Below are positions 25,754 to 33,304 of a stretch of DNA of 64,000 nt, in pieces (the first letter of the stretch is position 1; every line of letters starts with the position of its first letter). The stretch covers positions 372,001 to 436,000 of the forward strand of contig NZ_CAXUQH020000001.1 of assembly GCF_964253085.1 (NCBI RefSeq), read 5' to 3'. A program made the translations under genes and the position numbers. A model generated the notes under the pieces. It worked only from the letters and a program-made list of their open reading frames with translations, had not been told where the DNA came from and made no database searches. The stretch comes from Paenibacillus_E sp964253085 (GTDB lineage Bacteria > Bacillota > Bacilli > Paenibacillales > NBRC-103111).

Positions 25754-25771
25754 TAGTACCAAACAGTACTA
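25754..25771. promoter_or_regulatory. TetR-type operator before the SDR-hydrolase gene
   Basis: TAGTAC-CAAACA-GTACTA. Arms, spacer length and the terminal ACA of the spacer match the site at 26373. It lies 17 bp after tetR ends and 28 bp before the fusion start. Confidence 0.7.
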
Positions 25772-25787
25772 AAGATGAGTAAAAAAA

Positions 25788-26369
25788 TTACTTTAGCAAT
25801 TGGGCTAAAGTAGTAAGTGTTTGACCCAACAAAGCTGGATCTTGATTCGCATGCTGTAGAAATAGAGCGCCTTCGAGTGTCGAAACGATAAGCCCTGCGA
25901 CAGCTTTTGTAGAAAGAGTAGGAGAGAACTCTCCTTTGCGCACGCCTTCGAGAAGCAGATCTTCCACTAGGCGCATTTGATCCTGAAAAAACAACCCCAC
26001 TTTCCGTCTAAGTTCGTCTGCCTCCTGCGGCATTTGGGTATACAGCGTGAGGAAGGGGCACCCAGCTAAGAAACTAGTTTCTGGGCCTGCCATGCTTTGA
26101 AGGAACAGATCGAAACGCTCCTGTACAGGTAAGTCTGAACGAGCTGCGATCTCTTGCATCTGCCGTGTGTAGGCCCCAATAAGCTGATCGAGAATCGCGG
26201 CCAAGAGCTCTTCTTTGCTTTTGAAATAATAGTAAATATTCGTCTTAGACACCTTGCTGGTGATCACGATTTCATCCATACTCGTCGCCAGATAGCCTTG
26301 AGTCAGAAAGAGATTCCTAGCTGTCAGAAGTACAACATCACGATTGGTTATTCTTTTTGTCTTTGTCAT
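25788..26369 (-). CDS. TetR-family transcriptional repressor
   Basis: 193 residues. N-terminal helix-turn-helix (about 9-55: DVVLLTARNLFLTQGYLATSMDEIVITSKVSKTNIYYYFKSKEELL) and a helical ligand-binding domain of the AcrR/TetR_C type. It precedes the SDR-hydrolase fusion on the same strand, and near-identical TAGTAC-N6-GTACTA palindromes stand before both genes, so it most likely represses itself and the fusion and is released by a small ligand related to the fusion enzyme. There is almost no leader: the operator overlaps the -10 box and begins 4 bases before the ATG, with no ribosome-binding site. Confidence 0.92.
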   Translation of the reverse strand: MTKTKRITNRDVVLLTARNLFLTQGYLATSMDEIVITSKVSKTNIYYYFKSKEELLAAILDQLIGAYTRQMQEIAARSDLPVQERFDLFLQSMAGPETSFLAGCPFLTLYTQMPQEADELRRKVGLFFQDQMRLVEDLLLEGVRKGEFSPTLSTKAVAGLIVSTLEGALFLQHANQDPALLGQTLTTLAQLLK

Positions 26370-26372
26370 AAA

Positions 26373-26390
26373 TAGTACTATACAGTACTA
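26373..26390. promoter_or_regulatory. TetR-type operator before tetR
   Basis: TAGTAC-TATACA-GTACTA, overlapping the -10 hexamer of the tetR promoter, the classical position for repression. Confidence 0.75.
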
Positions 26391-26405
26391 AAACGTGAGT
26401 GTCAA
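26377..26405 (-). promoter_or_regulatory. SigA-type promoter of tetR
   Basis: On the minus strand TTGACA (26405-26400), 17-bp spacer, TATAGT (26382-26377). Transcription would start within a base or two of the tetR ATG at 26369. Confidence 0.75.
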
Positions 26406-26564
26406 ATTGTTCCATGTCATTTAGGCGGGATGGGGGAGGATGAACAGGTGGAATAGGGGATGCGGAGGTGTTGGTGGTGCTGTAGTGATGGTTTTCATGC
26501 TTACAGCTGGTGAAACAGGTGTTGTTAGAGGTGTGTGGGAGAAAGAGGAGTTTAGGCTTAGTCT

Positions 26565-26620
26565 TAGGAGTAGGTACTATTGGAAAATAGTACTATTTGG
26601 AAAAGGCGCAGTACCATATA
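26565..26620. promoter_or_regulatory. Cluster of GTACTA/TAGTAC half-sites upstream of the YiaAB gene
   Basis: GGTACTATTGG, AATAGTACTATT and AGTACC occur within about 50 bp. None has the 6-bp spacing of the two TetR operators, so this is only a possible weaker site. Otherwise the stretch 26406-26650 holds nothing recognisable. Confidence 0.3.
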
Positions 26621-26650
26621 CTGAGTATCAAGAGAGCAAGTCATTCATAA

Positions 26651-26665
26651 CGTTGCTTGGCAACG
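26651..26665 (+). other. Small hairpin in the YiaAB leader
   Basis: CGTTGC-TTG-GCAACG, directly before the G-rich ribosome-binding site. It could affect translation or RNA stability. Confidence 0.4.
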
Positions 26666-26681
26666 ATAGGGGGATTTTTAG

Positions 26682-27158
26682 ATGATGAATCAGCGGAAAC
26701 GGAACACAACGGCGTTTACTTTTATGGCGTGGGCATCCTTTATCGGAGCTTTCGTAGCAATGTTTATTGGGATATATACACTTGAAGAATCGCTTAGCGT
26801 GAAGGGGTATTTCGCGGTGTGTGCACTGTTTCTCACCATGTCGGCGTTCGTGCTGCAGAAGGTCATTCGAGATAATTTGGAGGATGGGTACGAATCCCGT
26901 AAACGGAATACATCCGCTTTTACCTTCTTGGCGTGGATCTCCTTCGCATTAGCACTACTGGGCATGTTCATCGGGATTATTAATTTGGACCAGATTCTTT
27001 CTGTTAAAGGGTACTACGCTGTAACAGCTTTGTTCCTGACGATGTCCTCCTTTGTTCTGCAAAAAACAGTTCGTGATAACAATGATGACGATTCGTTGAT
27101 CTCTGTGCAGCATGTACACACAACTTCCCATGCAAACGAAATGAAAATGGAAGAGTAG
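26682..27158 (+). CDS. Duplicated YiaA/YiaB-type membrane protein
   Basis: 158 residues made of two near-identical copies (about 3-67 and 70-135). Each starts RKRNT(T/S)AFTF(M/L)AW and ends SVKGY(F/Y)AV..LFLTMS(A/S)FVLQK..RDN, with two membrane helices per copy. This is the YiaAB two-helix domain arranged in tandem, ending in a polar, acidic tail. The family has no defined biochemical role. Start ambiguous between two adjacent ATG codons (26682, 26685) after AGGGGG. The two copies most likely arose by gene duplication. Confidence 0.85.
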   Translation: MMNQRKRNTTAFTFMAWASFIGAFVAMFIGIYTLEESLSVKGYFAVCALFLTMSAFVLQKVIRDNLEDGYESRKRNTSAFTFLAWISFALALLGMFIGIINLDQILSVKGYYAVTALFLTMSSFVLQKTVRDNNDDDSLISVQHVHTTSHANEMKMEE

Positions 27159-27221
27159 TCTTAACAAATATTGCCAACCCCCCTCTCGTTCTAGTAATCT
27201 ATGAATGGGGAGGGATTTGGT

Positions 27222-27869
27222 ATGATTAGGAAAATAAGTAAAGTAATCTCTGCGTTGATGCTAATAGGCTGTCTTGGGTTTACAGTTCCCGTGTGGGGGG
27301 CTGAGCAAGTTGTCACCAAGCCTGGCAGTATCACGTATGAGATGCAGGATATTCAGGTGCAGTATGCGGCCGAATTTACCGCTTATCCGCAAGCAATGGT
27401 AGGGAAATCTACGGTATCTAAGTCAGTCTACGATGCGGTTTACAGTGACTCGGCTAAGCCATTGCAAGTGTTGTATGGTGTGGTTAAGTTGACGATGCCG
27501 ACGGGCTACTCCTTCACAGAGGAGTTCATTAGCGTTACGGATGGCGTGAATATTGCACGTGGTTTATCGAATGGTGGCGGTTCTATTTACAACTTGAATA
27601 ACCAAGTAAGAGGGCAGGAAACCGAGTTCGTGACCGGTAAAAAGCTAGCCGAAAAAAGCGTCGTAAAGGATTACTCCGATGGCTGGAAAGCGATTAGACT
27701 GACGCGCAACTGGGATGATTACGGGAACCCGATGAATTTTGCGATTAGTTTCAAATGGGATTTGAAAGGTTCAACGGATCCTTTTTTCCAAAAGCTAACG
27801 GAAACTTCCTATGTCATCGACCTCACCACGCTTCGTCATAAAGGCGCGAATCAGGCGGTGCAGCGATGA
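27222..27869 (+). CDS. Exported protein of unknown function
   Basis: 215 residues with a signal peptide (SKVISALMLIGCLGFTVPVWG, cleaved near VWGAEQ). The mature part is mostly polar and β-rich, with segments such as YGVVKLTMPTGYSFTEEF and KAIRLTRNWDDYGNPMNFAISFKWDL; no known domain is recognised. The ATG at 27222 is used because GGGGAGGG precedes it by 8 bases. It overlaps the SLH gene downstream by 4 bases (ATGA), so the two are translated together and probably work together at the cell surface. Confidence 0.75.
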   Translation: MIRKISKVISALMLIGCLGFTVPVWGAEQVVTKPGSITYEMQDIQVQYAAEFTAYPQAMVGKSTVSKSVYDAVYSDSAKPLQVLYGVVKLTMPTGYSFTEEFISVTDGVNIARGLSNGGGSIYNLNNQVRGQETEFVTGKKLAEKSVVKDYSDGWKAIRLTRNWDDYGNPMNFAISFKWDLKGSTDPFFQKLTETSYVIDLTTLRHKGANQAVQR

Positions 27870-28600
27870 GGGGATTCTTAGGCAAGGTATCTATTGTCAA
27901 AAAGCTAGCTATGACAGCGGCTGGAACTGCGCTCTTATCCACGTTGCTTGTCACAGGAGCTTGGGCTGCGGACGATGGGGCAAAGCACACGGCTGAAGCC
28001 GACAGCTTGAACAAGCTGCAGCTGTTTCAAGGCACGGATCGCGGCTACGAGCTAGACCAGACGCTAACACGGGCGCAAGGCGCCACGATGCTGCTGCGTC
28101 TGTTCGGCTGGGAAACCGCCGCGAATGCGCAAGAGCTGAGCTCACCGTTCACAGATGTGCCAGCTGCGCACTGGGCCGCGAAGTCCGTTGGCTTCGCGTT
28201 TAGTAAAGCGTTGGTGCACGGTGTCAGCGACGTGCACTTTGCGCCGGATGCGAGCGTCACCGGCGAGCAGTTCTTGGCGCTGACGCTGCGCGCGCTCGGC
28301 TATGCAGAGGCAGAGCCGCAGACGGCCAGCGAGCTTGCGGCGACAAGCGAGCTGCTCAGCGCGAGTGAAGCGCAGCTGATCGCGCAAGGCACAGCGTTCC
28401 GCCGCGACGAGATGGTCGCGGTGGCGTATCGCGCGATCCAGACCAAGCTTAAGGGCAGCACGCGCACGCTGCTGCAGAAGCTGGTCGAGGACGACAAGGC
28501 CGTGAGTGCTGAAGCCGCTGTGGCTAGTGGGCTTTATAAGGCACCGGGCAGCGATCCGATGGATCAGATCGAAGCTGCGATCCGCGATGCATTGAAATAG
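27866..28600 (+). CDS. Secreted SLH-domain protein
   Basis: 244 residues: a signal peptide (KLAMTAAGTALLSTLLVTGAWA), then about two SLH-like modules: LNKLQLFQGTDRGYELDQTLTRAQGATMLLRLFGW, and FTDVPAAHWAAKSVGFAFSKALVHGVSDVHFAPDASVTGEQFLALTLRALG. The C-terminal part (about 150-244) is Ala-rich and helical. Coupled by a 4-base overlap to the exported protein upstream, which it may anchor to the wall. The gene is much richer in G and C than its partner. Confidence 0.82.
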   Translation: MRGFLGKVSIVKKLAMTAAGTALLSTLLVTGAWAADDGAKHTAEADSLNKLQLFQGTDRGYELDQTLTRAQGATMLLRLFGWETAANAQELSSPFTDVPAAHWAAKSVGFAFSKALVHGVSDVHFAPDASVTGEQFLALTLRALGYAEAEPQTASELAATSELLSASEAQLIAQGTAFRRDEMVAVAYRAIQTKLKGSTRTLLQKLVEDDKAVSAEAAVASGLYKAPGSDPMDQIEAAIRDALK

Positions 28601-28652
28601 GCGCGTTCGAAGTAGGAAGCGATGAATCGAAAAATCCCGCACGACGAGGTGC

Positions 28653-28848
28653 TTAACTGTAAAAACTACAGCTAATTTTCTCCAGATCAGTTAATTTAGA
28701 CGAATAGATGGAAAATATACAGTTAAAATTACCGTATACGCTGATTTCGGGCTGATGCGACTAAATTAGCTGCATTTTATCCATTTATTCCAATGAAATG
28801 AGCATTTACCATGAAATTAGCTGCAAAAAATCCAGTTATTTCATCGGG
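28653..28848. repeat. Intergenic repeat family A, copy 3
   Basis: Begins TTAACTGTA-N5-TACAGCTAA, then holds an ATGGAAAATATACAGTTA unit and inverted units reading TTAGCTGCATTTTATCCAT and TTAGCTGCAAAAAATCCAGT. It lies between convergent genes. Confidence 0.75.
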
Positions 28849-28888
28849 GGAGCAAGGTGGCTCATACGTTTCAGTGACTCAAATCCAA

Positions 28889-28928
28889 AAAAAATCCCGC
28901 CCCAGCCTAATGGCTGAAGCGGGATTTT
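28889..28928. terminator. Terminator of xylA (bidirectional)
   Basis: AATCCCGC / GCGGGATT with inner CAGCC/GGCTG pairing and T runs on both strands. Confidence 0.88.
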
Positions 28929-28942
28929 TGGTGTTAAACAAA

Positions 28943-30262
28943 TTATGCGTTAAGCAAATATTGATTCACAGTTGCCTTGATCAATTCCAAACGACCAGAT
29001 TGGTTCACAATCGGAGCGTTGTTCTCAAGCGCATAAGCTTCAAGGGACTTGAAGTCTGCTTTGCCAGACACGATGTCTGCGCCGATGCCGGACTTGAAGG
29101 AACCATAGCGCGTGTCAAGGATGTTGTCGAATACTTTATCTTCGATCAATTTAGCTGCAACTTGCAAGCCGCGAGCGAATGCGTCCATACCTGCGATGTG
29201 TGCATAAACAACGTCGATTGGCTCGAAGGAAGTACGGCGAACTTTCGCGTCGAAGTTCACGCCGCCACGGCCGATGCCGCCTTCGTTCAAGAGGATTTCG
29301 TACATCGCCATCGTTGTCGAGTATAGGTCAGTTGGGAACTCATCTGTATCCCAACCTAGCAGCAAGTCGCCTTGGTTAGCATCGATGGAACCAAGAATGC
29401 CGTTAACGCGAGCTACACGAAGTTCGTGCTCGAACGTGTGACCAGCAAGCGTAGCATGGTTAGCTTCAAGGTTTAATTTGAAGTAAGGAAGCAGGTCGTA
29501 TTTTTGTAAGAATGAAAGTGTTGTAGCTGCATCGAAATCGTATTGGTGCTTGGAAGGCTCTTTCGGTTTAGGCTCGATCAAGAATTGACCTGTGTAGCCG
29601 ATTTCTTTGGCATAAGCTACAGCCATATGAAGGAAACGAGCAAGGTTGTCGAGCTCAAGACCAAGATCCGTGTTCAAAAGCGTTTCGTAACCTTCACGCC
29701 CACCCCAGAACACGTAGTTTTCAGAGCCAAGCTCTTTCGCGTGGTCCAGAGCTTTCTTCACTTGTGCTGCTGCATAAGCAAAAACTTCTGCATTGTTGGA
29801 AGTAGCAGCTCCGTGAACGAAGCGCGGGTTAGTGAACATGTTCGCTGTATTCCAAAGCAGTTTTTTGCCTGTGGAAGCCATTTTATCTTTGATTAAACCA
29901 ACGATTTCATCGAGGTTAGCATTAGTTTCTTGCAAGGTGTTGCCTTCTGGCGCGATATCACGATCATGGAATGCGAAGTAGTCGACACCTAGAATGTTTA
30001 GAAGCTCGAAGCAAGCGTCAACGCGAGCTTTCGCCAGCTCTAAGCCGTCGTATTTGTCCCAAGCACGGATGTTAGTACCCGCACCGAATGGGTCGGAACC
30101 ATTCGCAGAGAAAGAATGCCAGTAAGCAACGGCGAAACGCATATGCTCACGCATTGTTTTGCCTAGAATAACTTGATCTGGATTGTAAAATTTAAAGGAA
30201 AGTGGGTTCGTGGATGTCGGGCCCTCGTAATTAACTGGTTGAATGTTGTCAAAGTAGCTCAT
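28943..30262 (-). CDS. xylA: Xylose isomerase XylA
   Basis: 439 residues, the class II (Firmicutes) length. It converts D-xylose to D-xylulose in the cytosol using two divalent metals. Seen are the catalytic His/Asp motif FAFHDRDIAPEG, the metal-ligand Glu in FLIEPKPKEPSKHQYDFD, LNLEANHATLAGH, and DANQGDLLLGWDTDEFP. The ATG at 30262 is used because GGAGG lies 8 bases upstream. It is followed directly by a terminator, so no xylB is co-transcribed here. The promoter and operator upstream are well defined and shared with divergent xylR. Confidence 0.97.
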   Translation of the reverse strand: MSYFDNIQPVNYEGPTSTNPLSFKFYNPDQVILGKTMREHMRFAVAYWHSFSANGSDPFGAGTNIRAWDKYDGLELAKARVDACFELLNILGVDYFAFHDRDIAPEGNTLQETNANLDEIVGLIKDKMASTGKKLLWNTANMFTNPRFVHGAATSNNAEVFAYAAAQVKKALDHAKELGSENYVFWGGREGYETLLNTDLGLELDNLARFLHMAVAYAKEIGYTGQFLIEPKPKEPSKHQYDFDAATTLSFLQKYDLLPYFKLNLEANHATLAGHTFEHELRVARVNGILGSIDANQGDLLLGWDTDEFPTDLYSTTMAMYEILLNEGGIGRGGVNFDAKVRRTSFEPIDVVYAHIAGMDAFARGLQVAAKLIEDKVFDNILDTRYGSFKSGIGADIVSGKADFKSLEAYALENNAPIVNQSGRLELIKATVNQYLLNA

Positions 30263-30306
30263 GAATTCAGCCTCCATATAAATGAATGATAAGTGCTTAT
30301 GAAGTC

Positions 30307-30335
30307 ATCATAGCATCATTCCGAAAGTTTGTAAA
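30307..30335 (-). promoter_or_regulatory. xylA promoter
   Basis: On the minus strand TTTACA (30335-30330), 17-bp spacer, TATGAT (30312-30307). Confidence 0.78.
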
Positions 30336-30351
30336 TTCATTAAACAAACTT
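30325..30351. promoter_or_regulatory. XylR operator (xylO)
   Basis: AAGTTTGT-N11-ACAAACTT, matching the XylR operator pattern of Bacillus. It overlaps the -35 box of xylA, so bound XylR would block transcription until xylose is present. Confidence 0.82.
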
Positions 30352-30435
30352 AGTTAGTGCGCGAAAAAGTCTTCTATGTTAGAATCATTTCCATAGCGAT
30401 GACTCGTAGCATTGGGAACGGTATGGAGGATAATT

Positions 30436-31611
30436 ATGAAACAAACAGGCGACTTAAACCTCGTGAAAAAGATAAATAAAACGATCGTCTTGCATCACAT
30501 CCGAACGGATTCGCCGATCTCACGCGCTAAAATCGCTGAAATCACAGGGCTGACGAAAGCGACGGTATCTAGTCTCGTGAATGAGCTCATCGAGAGCTCT
30601 CTAGTTGAGGAGATCGGCGCCGGGGAATCGAGCGGTGGGCGCAAGCCTATGATGCTGCTATTTAATAGCATGGCGGGATATGCGATTGGCGTTGATCTTG
30701 GTGTGCATGATATGTTGGCTGTTCTCACCGATTTGACGGGTAAAGTGATTCGCGAAAACCGCATCCAGCATCACAATGAATCTGTAGAGCAGGTTACGCA
30801 CTTACTCAAAACGACGATCCGTGAGTTGATTGAAACGGCGCCAGAAAGCGTTTATGGTGTGATTGGCATCGGCCTTGGCGTGCCAGGCATCGTAGATGAG
30901 GAAGGGAATTTGTTGTTTGCCCCGAATCTAGGCTGGGAGAATGTGCCGCTGCAGAGCCAGTTAGAAGCTGAATTCGGACTCCCTGTTGTCATTGATAATG
31001 AAGCGAATGCTGGAGCAGTGGGCGAGAAGCAATTCGGCGCTGGCAAAGACACTGCGAATCTCATTTATGTATCCATTGGTATGGGGATCGGTGCGGGCAT
31101 TATTATTAAAAACGAGCTATATCGCGGGGCGACGGGTTTCTCCGGCGAGATCGGGCACATCTCAATTCAGCATGATGGTCCGAAGTGTCGCTGCGGCAGC
31201 TTGGGCTGCTGGGAGCTATACGCATCGGAGCATGCATTATTGGAGCAAGCAGGGCGAGAGCTAGGGCATGAAGTCGACCTGGAAATCATGCTTAGAAAAG
31301 CCGAAAGCGGCGACACGAGGGTCATTTCGCTTTTTGAGCGGCTGGGCTACTACCTTGGGGTCGGTGTGGTGAACATCATTAACGGGTATAATCCGGAATT
31401 TATTATTCTCGGTGGACGCTTGGCTGGCGGTGAAAAGTGGCTGATGAAGCCGCTTTTGGAGCTGCTAGAGAAGCGATCTTTGCCGCATCCGCGCAAGCAG
31501 TTGAAGGTGGAGTTTTCGGAGCTTGGGGATCGGTCGACTGTGCTTGGGGCGGCGTCTTTTGCTGTGGCGAAGTTTTTTGCTTCGACAACCGTGTCGGTGG
31601 ATCGGAGCTAA
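30436..31611 (+). CDS. xylR: Xylose repressor XylR (ROK family)
   Basis: 391 residues. N-terminal helix-turn-helix (about 15-65: RAKIAEITGLTKATVSSLVNELIESSLVEEIG) followed by a ROK domain with two sugar-kinase-like lobes: IGVDLGVHDMLAVLTD, IGIGLGVPGIVDEEG and the zinc-binding GHISIQHDGPKCRCGSLGCWE. It represses xylA and releases DNA on binding xylose. The ATG at 30436 has GGAGG 6 bases upstream. It is divergent from xylA across a region carrying the operator. Confidence 0.94.
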   Translation: MKQTGDLNLVKKINKTIVLHHIRTDSPISRAKIAEITGLTKATVSSLVNELIESSLVEEIGAGESSGGRKPMMLLFNSMAGYAIGVDLGVHDMLAVLTDLTGKVIRENRIQHHNESVEQVTHLLKTTIRELIETAPESVYGVIGIGLGVPGIVDEEGNLLFAPNLGWENVPLQSQLEAEFGLPVVIDNEANAGAVGEKQFGAGKDTANLIYVSIGMGIGAGIIIKNELYRGATGFSGEIGHISIQHDGPKCRCGSLGCWELYASEHALLEQAGRELGHEVDLEIMLRKAESGDTRVISLFERLGYYLGVGVVNIINGYNPEFIILGGRLAGGEKWLMKPLLELLEKRSLPHPRKQLKVEFSELGDRSTVLGAASFAVAKFFASTTVSVDRS

Positions 31612-31752
31612 TTAAGCGAAAAATAAGGAAAAAATGACATAACATGGCATGTAAAGTTATTGACTGATTCTCTGTTTTTTTTGTAAAATGGGAGAGGTCT
31701 GTTTTGGATCGGCCTCATGCCATCTTACTAAAGAAAAGGACGGGAACCAACG

Positions 31753-32259
31753 ATGTTTCTTCGTTCACTTATGATTTGCTGTTATTTGATGGGAGCTTAT
31801 TGGGCATCCTATCACTTTCCATCGCTGAAGATGGTCTTTTACCCAACGTTGGGCGCATTCAGTTTTCTATTCATGCATCGCGTAGACAACATTAGAGAAA
31901 TACGCCGCATTATTCTCGGAGCCATTATTGCGGTAACGATGGGCAGTCTTTTTTATACCATTAGCACGGGAGCCGTTTCTTTCTTCCTGACAGCCCTCGT
32001 GACGATCACCTTAATTCAATTTTTCAAATGGAATGCGGCGCCAATTCTGGCGGTATCGTTCATCCCTTATTTCGCACATCCGGTCTCCATGTGGGCATTG
32101 CCGATTGCTGTTCTCGTATCGCTTACAGGATTACTGATATCGATTTGGTTCATTGGCAAGGTCGAGCAGTTGAATTGGTACGTTAGCTTAACGGGGAAAT
32201 TAACACAGGCGCGTCTGTTGATTCGGACGCCACTTGAGCCATTGAAGAAAGAGCTATAA
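31753..32259 (+). CDS. HPP-like integral membrane protein
   Basis: 168 residues with about five membrane helices. FPSLKMVFYPTLGAFSFLF near the N-terminus, the helix pair ILGAIIAVTMGSLFY and SFFLTALVTITLIQFF, and a late FIPYFAHPVSMWALPIAVLVSLTGLL segment recall the HPP family, but the canonical His-Pro-Pro is not seen. The function of the family is not clear, though some plant members transport nitrite. A terminator directly follows, separating it from the Crp/Fnr gene. Confidence 0.55.
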   Translation: MFLRSLMICCYLMGAYWASYHFPSLKMVFYPTLGAFSFLFMHRVDNIREIRRIILGAIIAVTMGSLFYTISTGAVSFFLTALVTITLIQFFKWNAAPILAVSFIPYFAHPVSMWALPIAVLVSLTGLLISIWFIGKVEQLNWYVSLTGKLTQARLLIRTPLEPLKKEL

Positions 32260-32284
32260 GCACGCCGTCATGAGTGTGCAAATG

Positions 32285-32319
32285 AAAAAGCGATCAGCCC
32301 AAGGTGCTGTCGCTTTTTT
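32285..32319 (+). terminator. Intrinsic terminator of the HPP-like gene
   Basis: AAAGCGA / TCGCTTT stem with inner AGC/GCT pairs followed by six T residues. It lies within an in-frame upstream extension of the Crp/Fnr gene and so argues for the downstream start. Confidence 0.85.
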
Positions 32320-32341
32320 GCTCATTAAAGGAGATACGAAG

Positions 32342-32845
32342 ATGAAACTGCATAAGGGAGAAATTCTATTCCGCCAAGGAGAGTCGGGCTCTCTATTCAG
32401 GCTGCATTCAGGTCTGTTGAAAATCGTCCGATCGCATGAGGACGGAAATACGACGCTCGTAAATATCATTGTACCGGGTGAGACGATTCCGCATCACTCG
32501 CTGATTAGTCCAAGTGCCTACTATGCAACAGCGATTGCGCTGGTGACAAGTGACGTTGAAGTGCTGCCTGCCGAGCACTGGTATGGGGAATTGGAACGCA
32601 ACCCCGACCACTTTCGCACGATCGCGCGTCAATTACAAGGCAAGCTGCGCATGATGCAGCAGCGTATTGATCAGCTAACAGCAGTTGCTCCAGCGGCTAA
32701 ATTGTTGAAAATGGAGGCATGGTTTGGGCAGTATATCGGCACTTTGAAGTTGACAGATGTGCTTACCCAAGAAGAAATTGGCCAGTTCATTGGGCTTCGC
32801 CGCGAAACCGTGAATCGGCTGCTACGAGAAACAGGGAGAAAGTAA
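32342..32845 (+). CDS. Compact Crp/Fnr-family transcriptional regulator
   Basis: 167 residues, against about 220-240 for the family. It begins inside the cyclic-nucleotide-binding-like barrel (KLHKGEILFRQGESGSLFRLHSGLLKIV), has the long dimer helix (about 90-115) and ends directly after the recognition helix (TQEEIGQFIGLRRETVNRLLRETGRK) without the usual C-terminal wing. There is no cysteine, so it cannot be an iron-sulfur FNR. The RETVNR motif keeps the Arg, Glu and Arg that read TGTGA in Crp. The ATG at 32342 has AAAGGAG 8 bases upstream. A perfect TGTGA-N6-TCACA site lies 1.7 kb away before hmp. Confidence 0.85.
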   Translation: MKLHKGEILFRQGESGSLFRLHSGLLKIVRSHEDGNTTLVNIIVPGETIPHHSLISPSAYYATAIALVTSDVEVLPAEHWYGELERNPDHFRTIARQLQGKLRMMQQRIDQLTAVAPAAKLLKMEAWFGQYIGTLKLTDVLTQEEIGQFIGLRRETVNRLLRETGRK

Positions 32846-32909
32846 TTACACATCGGAGATAACAGAGAATGAGTGCTAGGGGCTAATCTTCGGTCAAACT
32901 AGCGGATCG

Positions 32910-33001
32910 CACACCCTCCAACAAATGGATTGCACACCTTCCGGAAAATAGACCTCACACCTACCGACAAATGAACCGCTCACCCTCCAACAAATTAGAT
33001 G
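32910..33001. repeat. Tandem 23-bp repeat (family C), four units
   Basis: Four successive 23-bp units at 32910, 32933, 32956 and 32979, each starting C(A/T)CACC(C/T)(T/A)CC and continuing with an A-rich AAAT/AAATA core. There is no spacer between units. It abuts repeat family A copy 4. Confidence 0.8.
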
Positions 33002-33185
33002 GATTTTGTGCTGTTATATTAGTGTAATCTAGCGCTAAAAGAGGAATAGCTGGAATATATGTAGTTATTTTCAGTGATTTCACACCAGTTTGGGAAAAGT
33101 AGCTAAATTACCTGTATAAAATCCAGTTAATCACCTTCTTCGCACAAAATGAGCTCAATTAGATGGACAAATTCCAGTTATCCTG
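32993..33185. repeat. Intergenic repeat family A, copy 4
   Basis: Holds TTAGATGGATTTTGTGCTGTTA-type, TAGCTGGAATATATGTAGTTA and inverted CCTGTATAAAATCCAGTTA units plus a final TTAGATGGACAAATTCCAGT. More diverged than the other copies. Confidence 0.65.
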
Positions 33186-33221
33186 CGATGAGATCCCCGC
33201 TCTACCTAGATGTATTCAAAC

Positions 33222-33260
33222 AAAACGGCCCTGTCGCATCATGCGAACAGAGCCGTTTTT
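33222..33260. terminator. Terminator downstream of hmp
   Basis: AAAACGGC...CTGT pairing with ACAG...GCCGTTTT, closed by CGCATCATGCG; A and T runs flank both sides. Confidence 0.82.
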
Positions 33261-33304
33261 AAATTAGGTGTCAGAGAACATAAGCCAATGGGCCTTTTTC
33301 GTTC

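Noticed and set aside
26440..26685. 81-codon plus-strand frame between tetR and the YiaAB gene
   Set aside because: No ribosome-binding site, atypical Gly/Val/Arg-rich composition, and it contains the regulatory half-sites.
32342..32845. Crp/Fnr gene as a pseudogene
   Set aside because: It is short and lacks the C-terminal wing, but it has a strong ribosome-binding site, no internal stop, and an intact recognition helix with the DNA-contact residues, so it is treated as functional.
32910..33001. Possible short CRISPR array
   Set aside because: The 23-bp units are contiguous without spacers and degenerate, and no cas gene is present.
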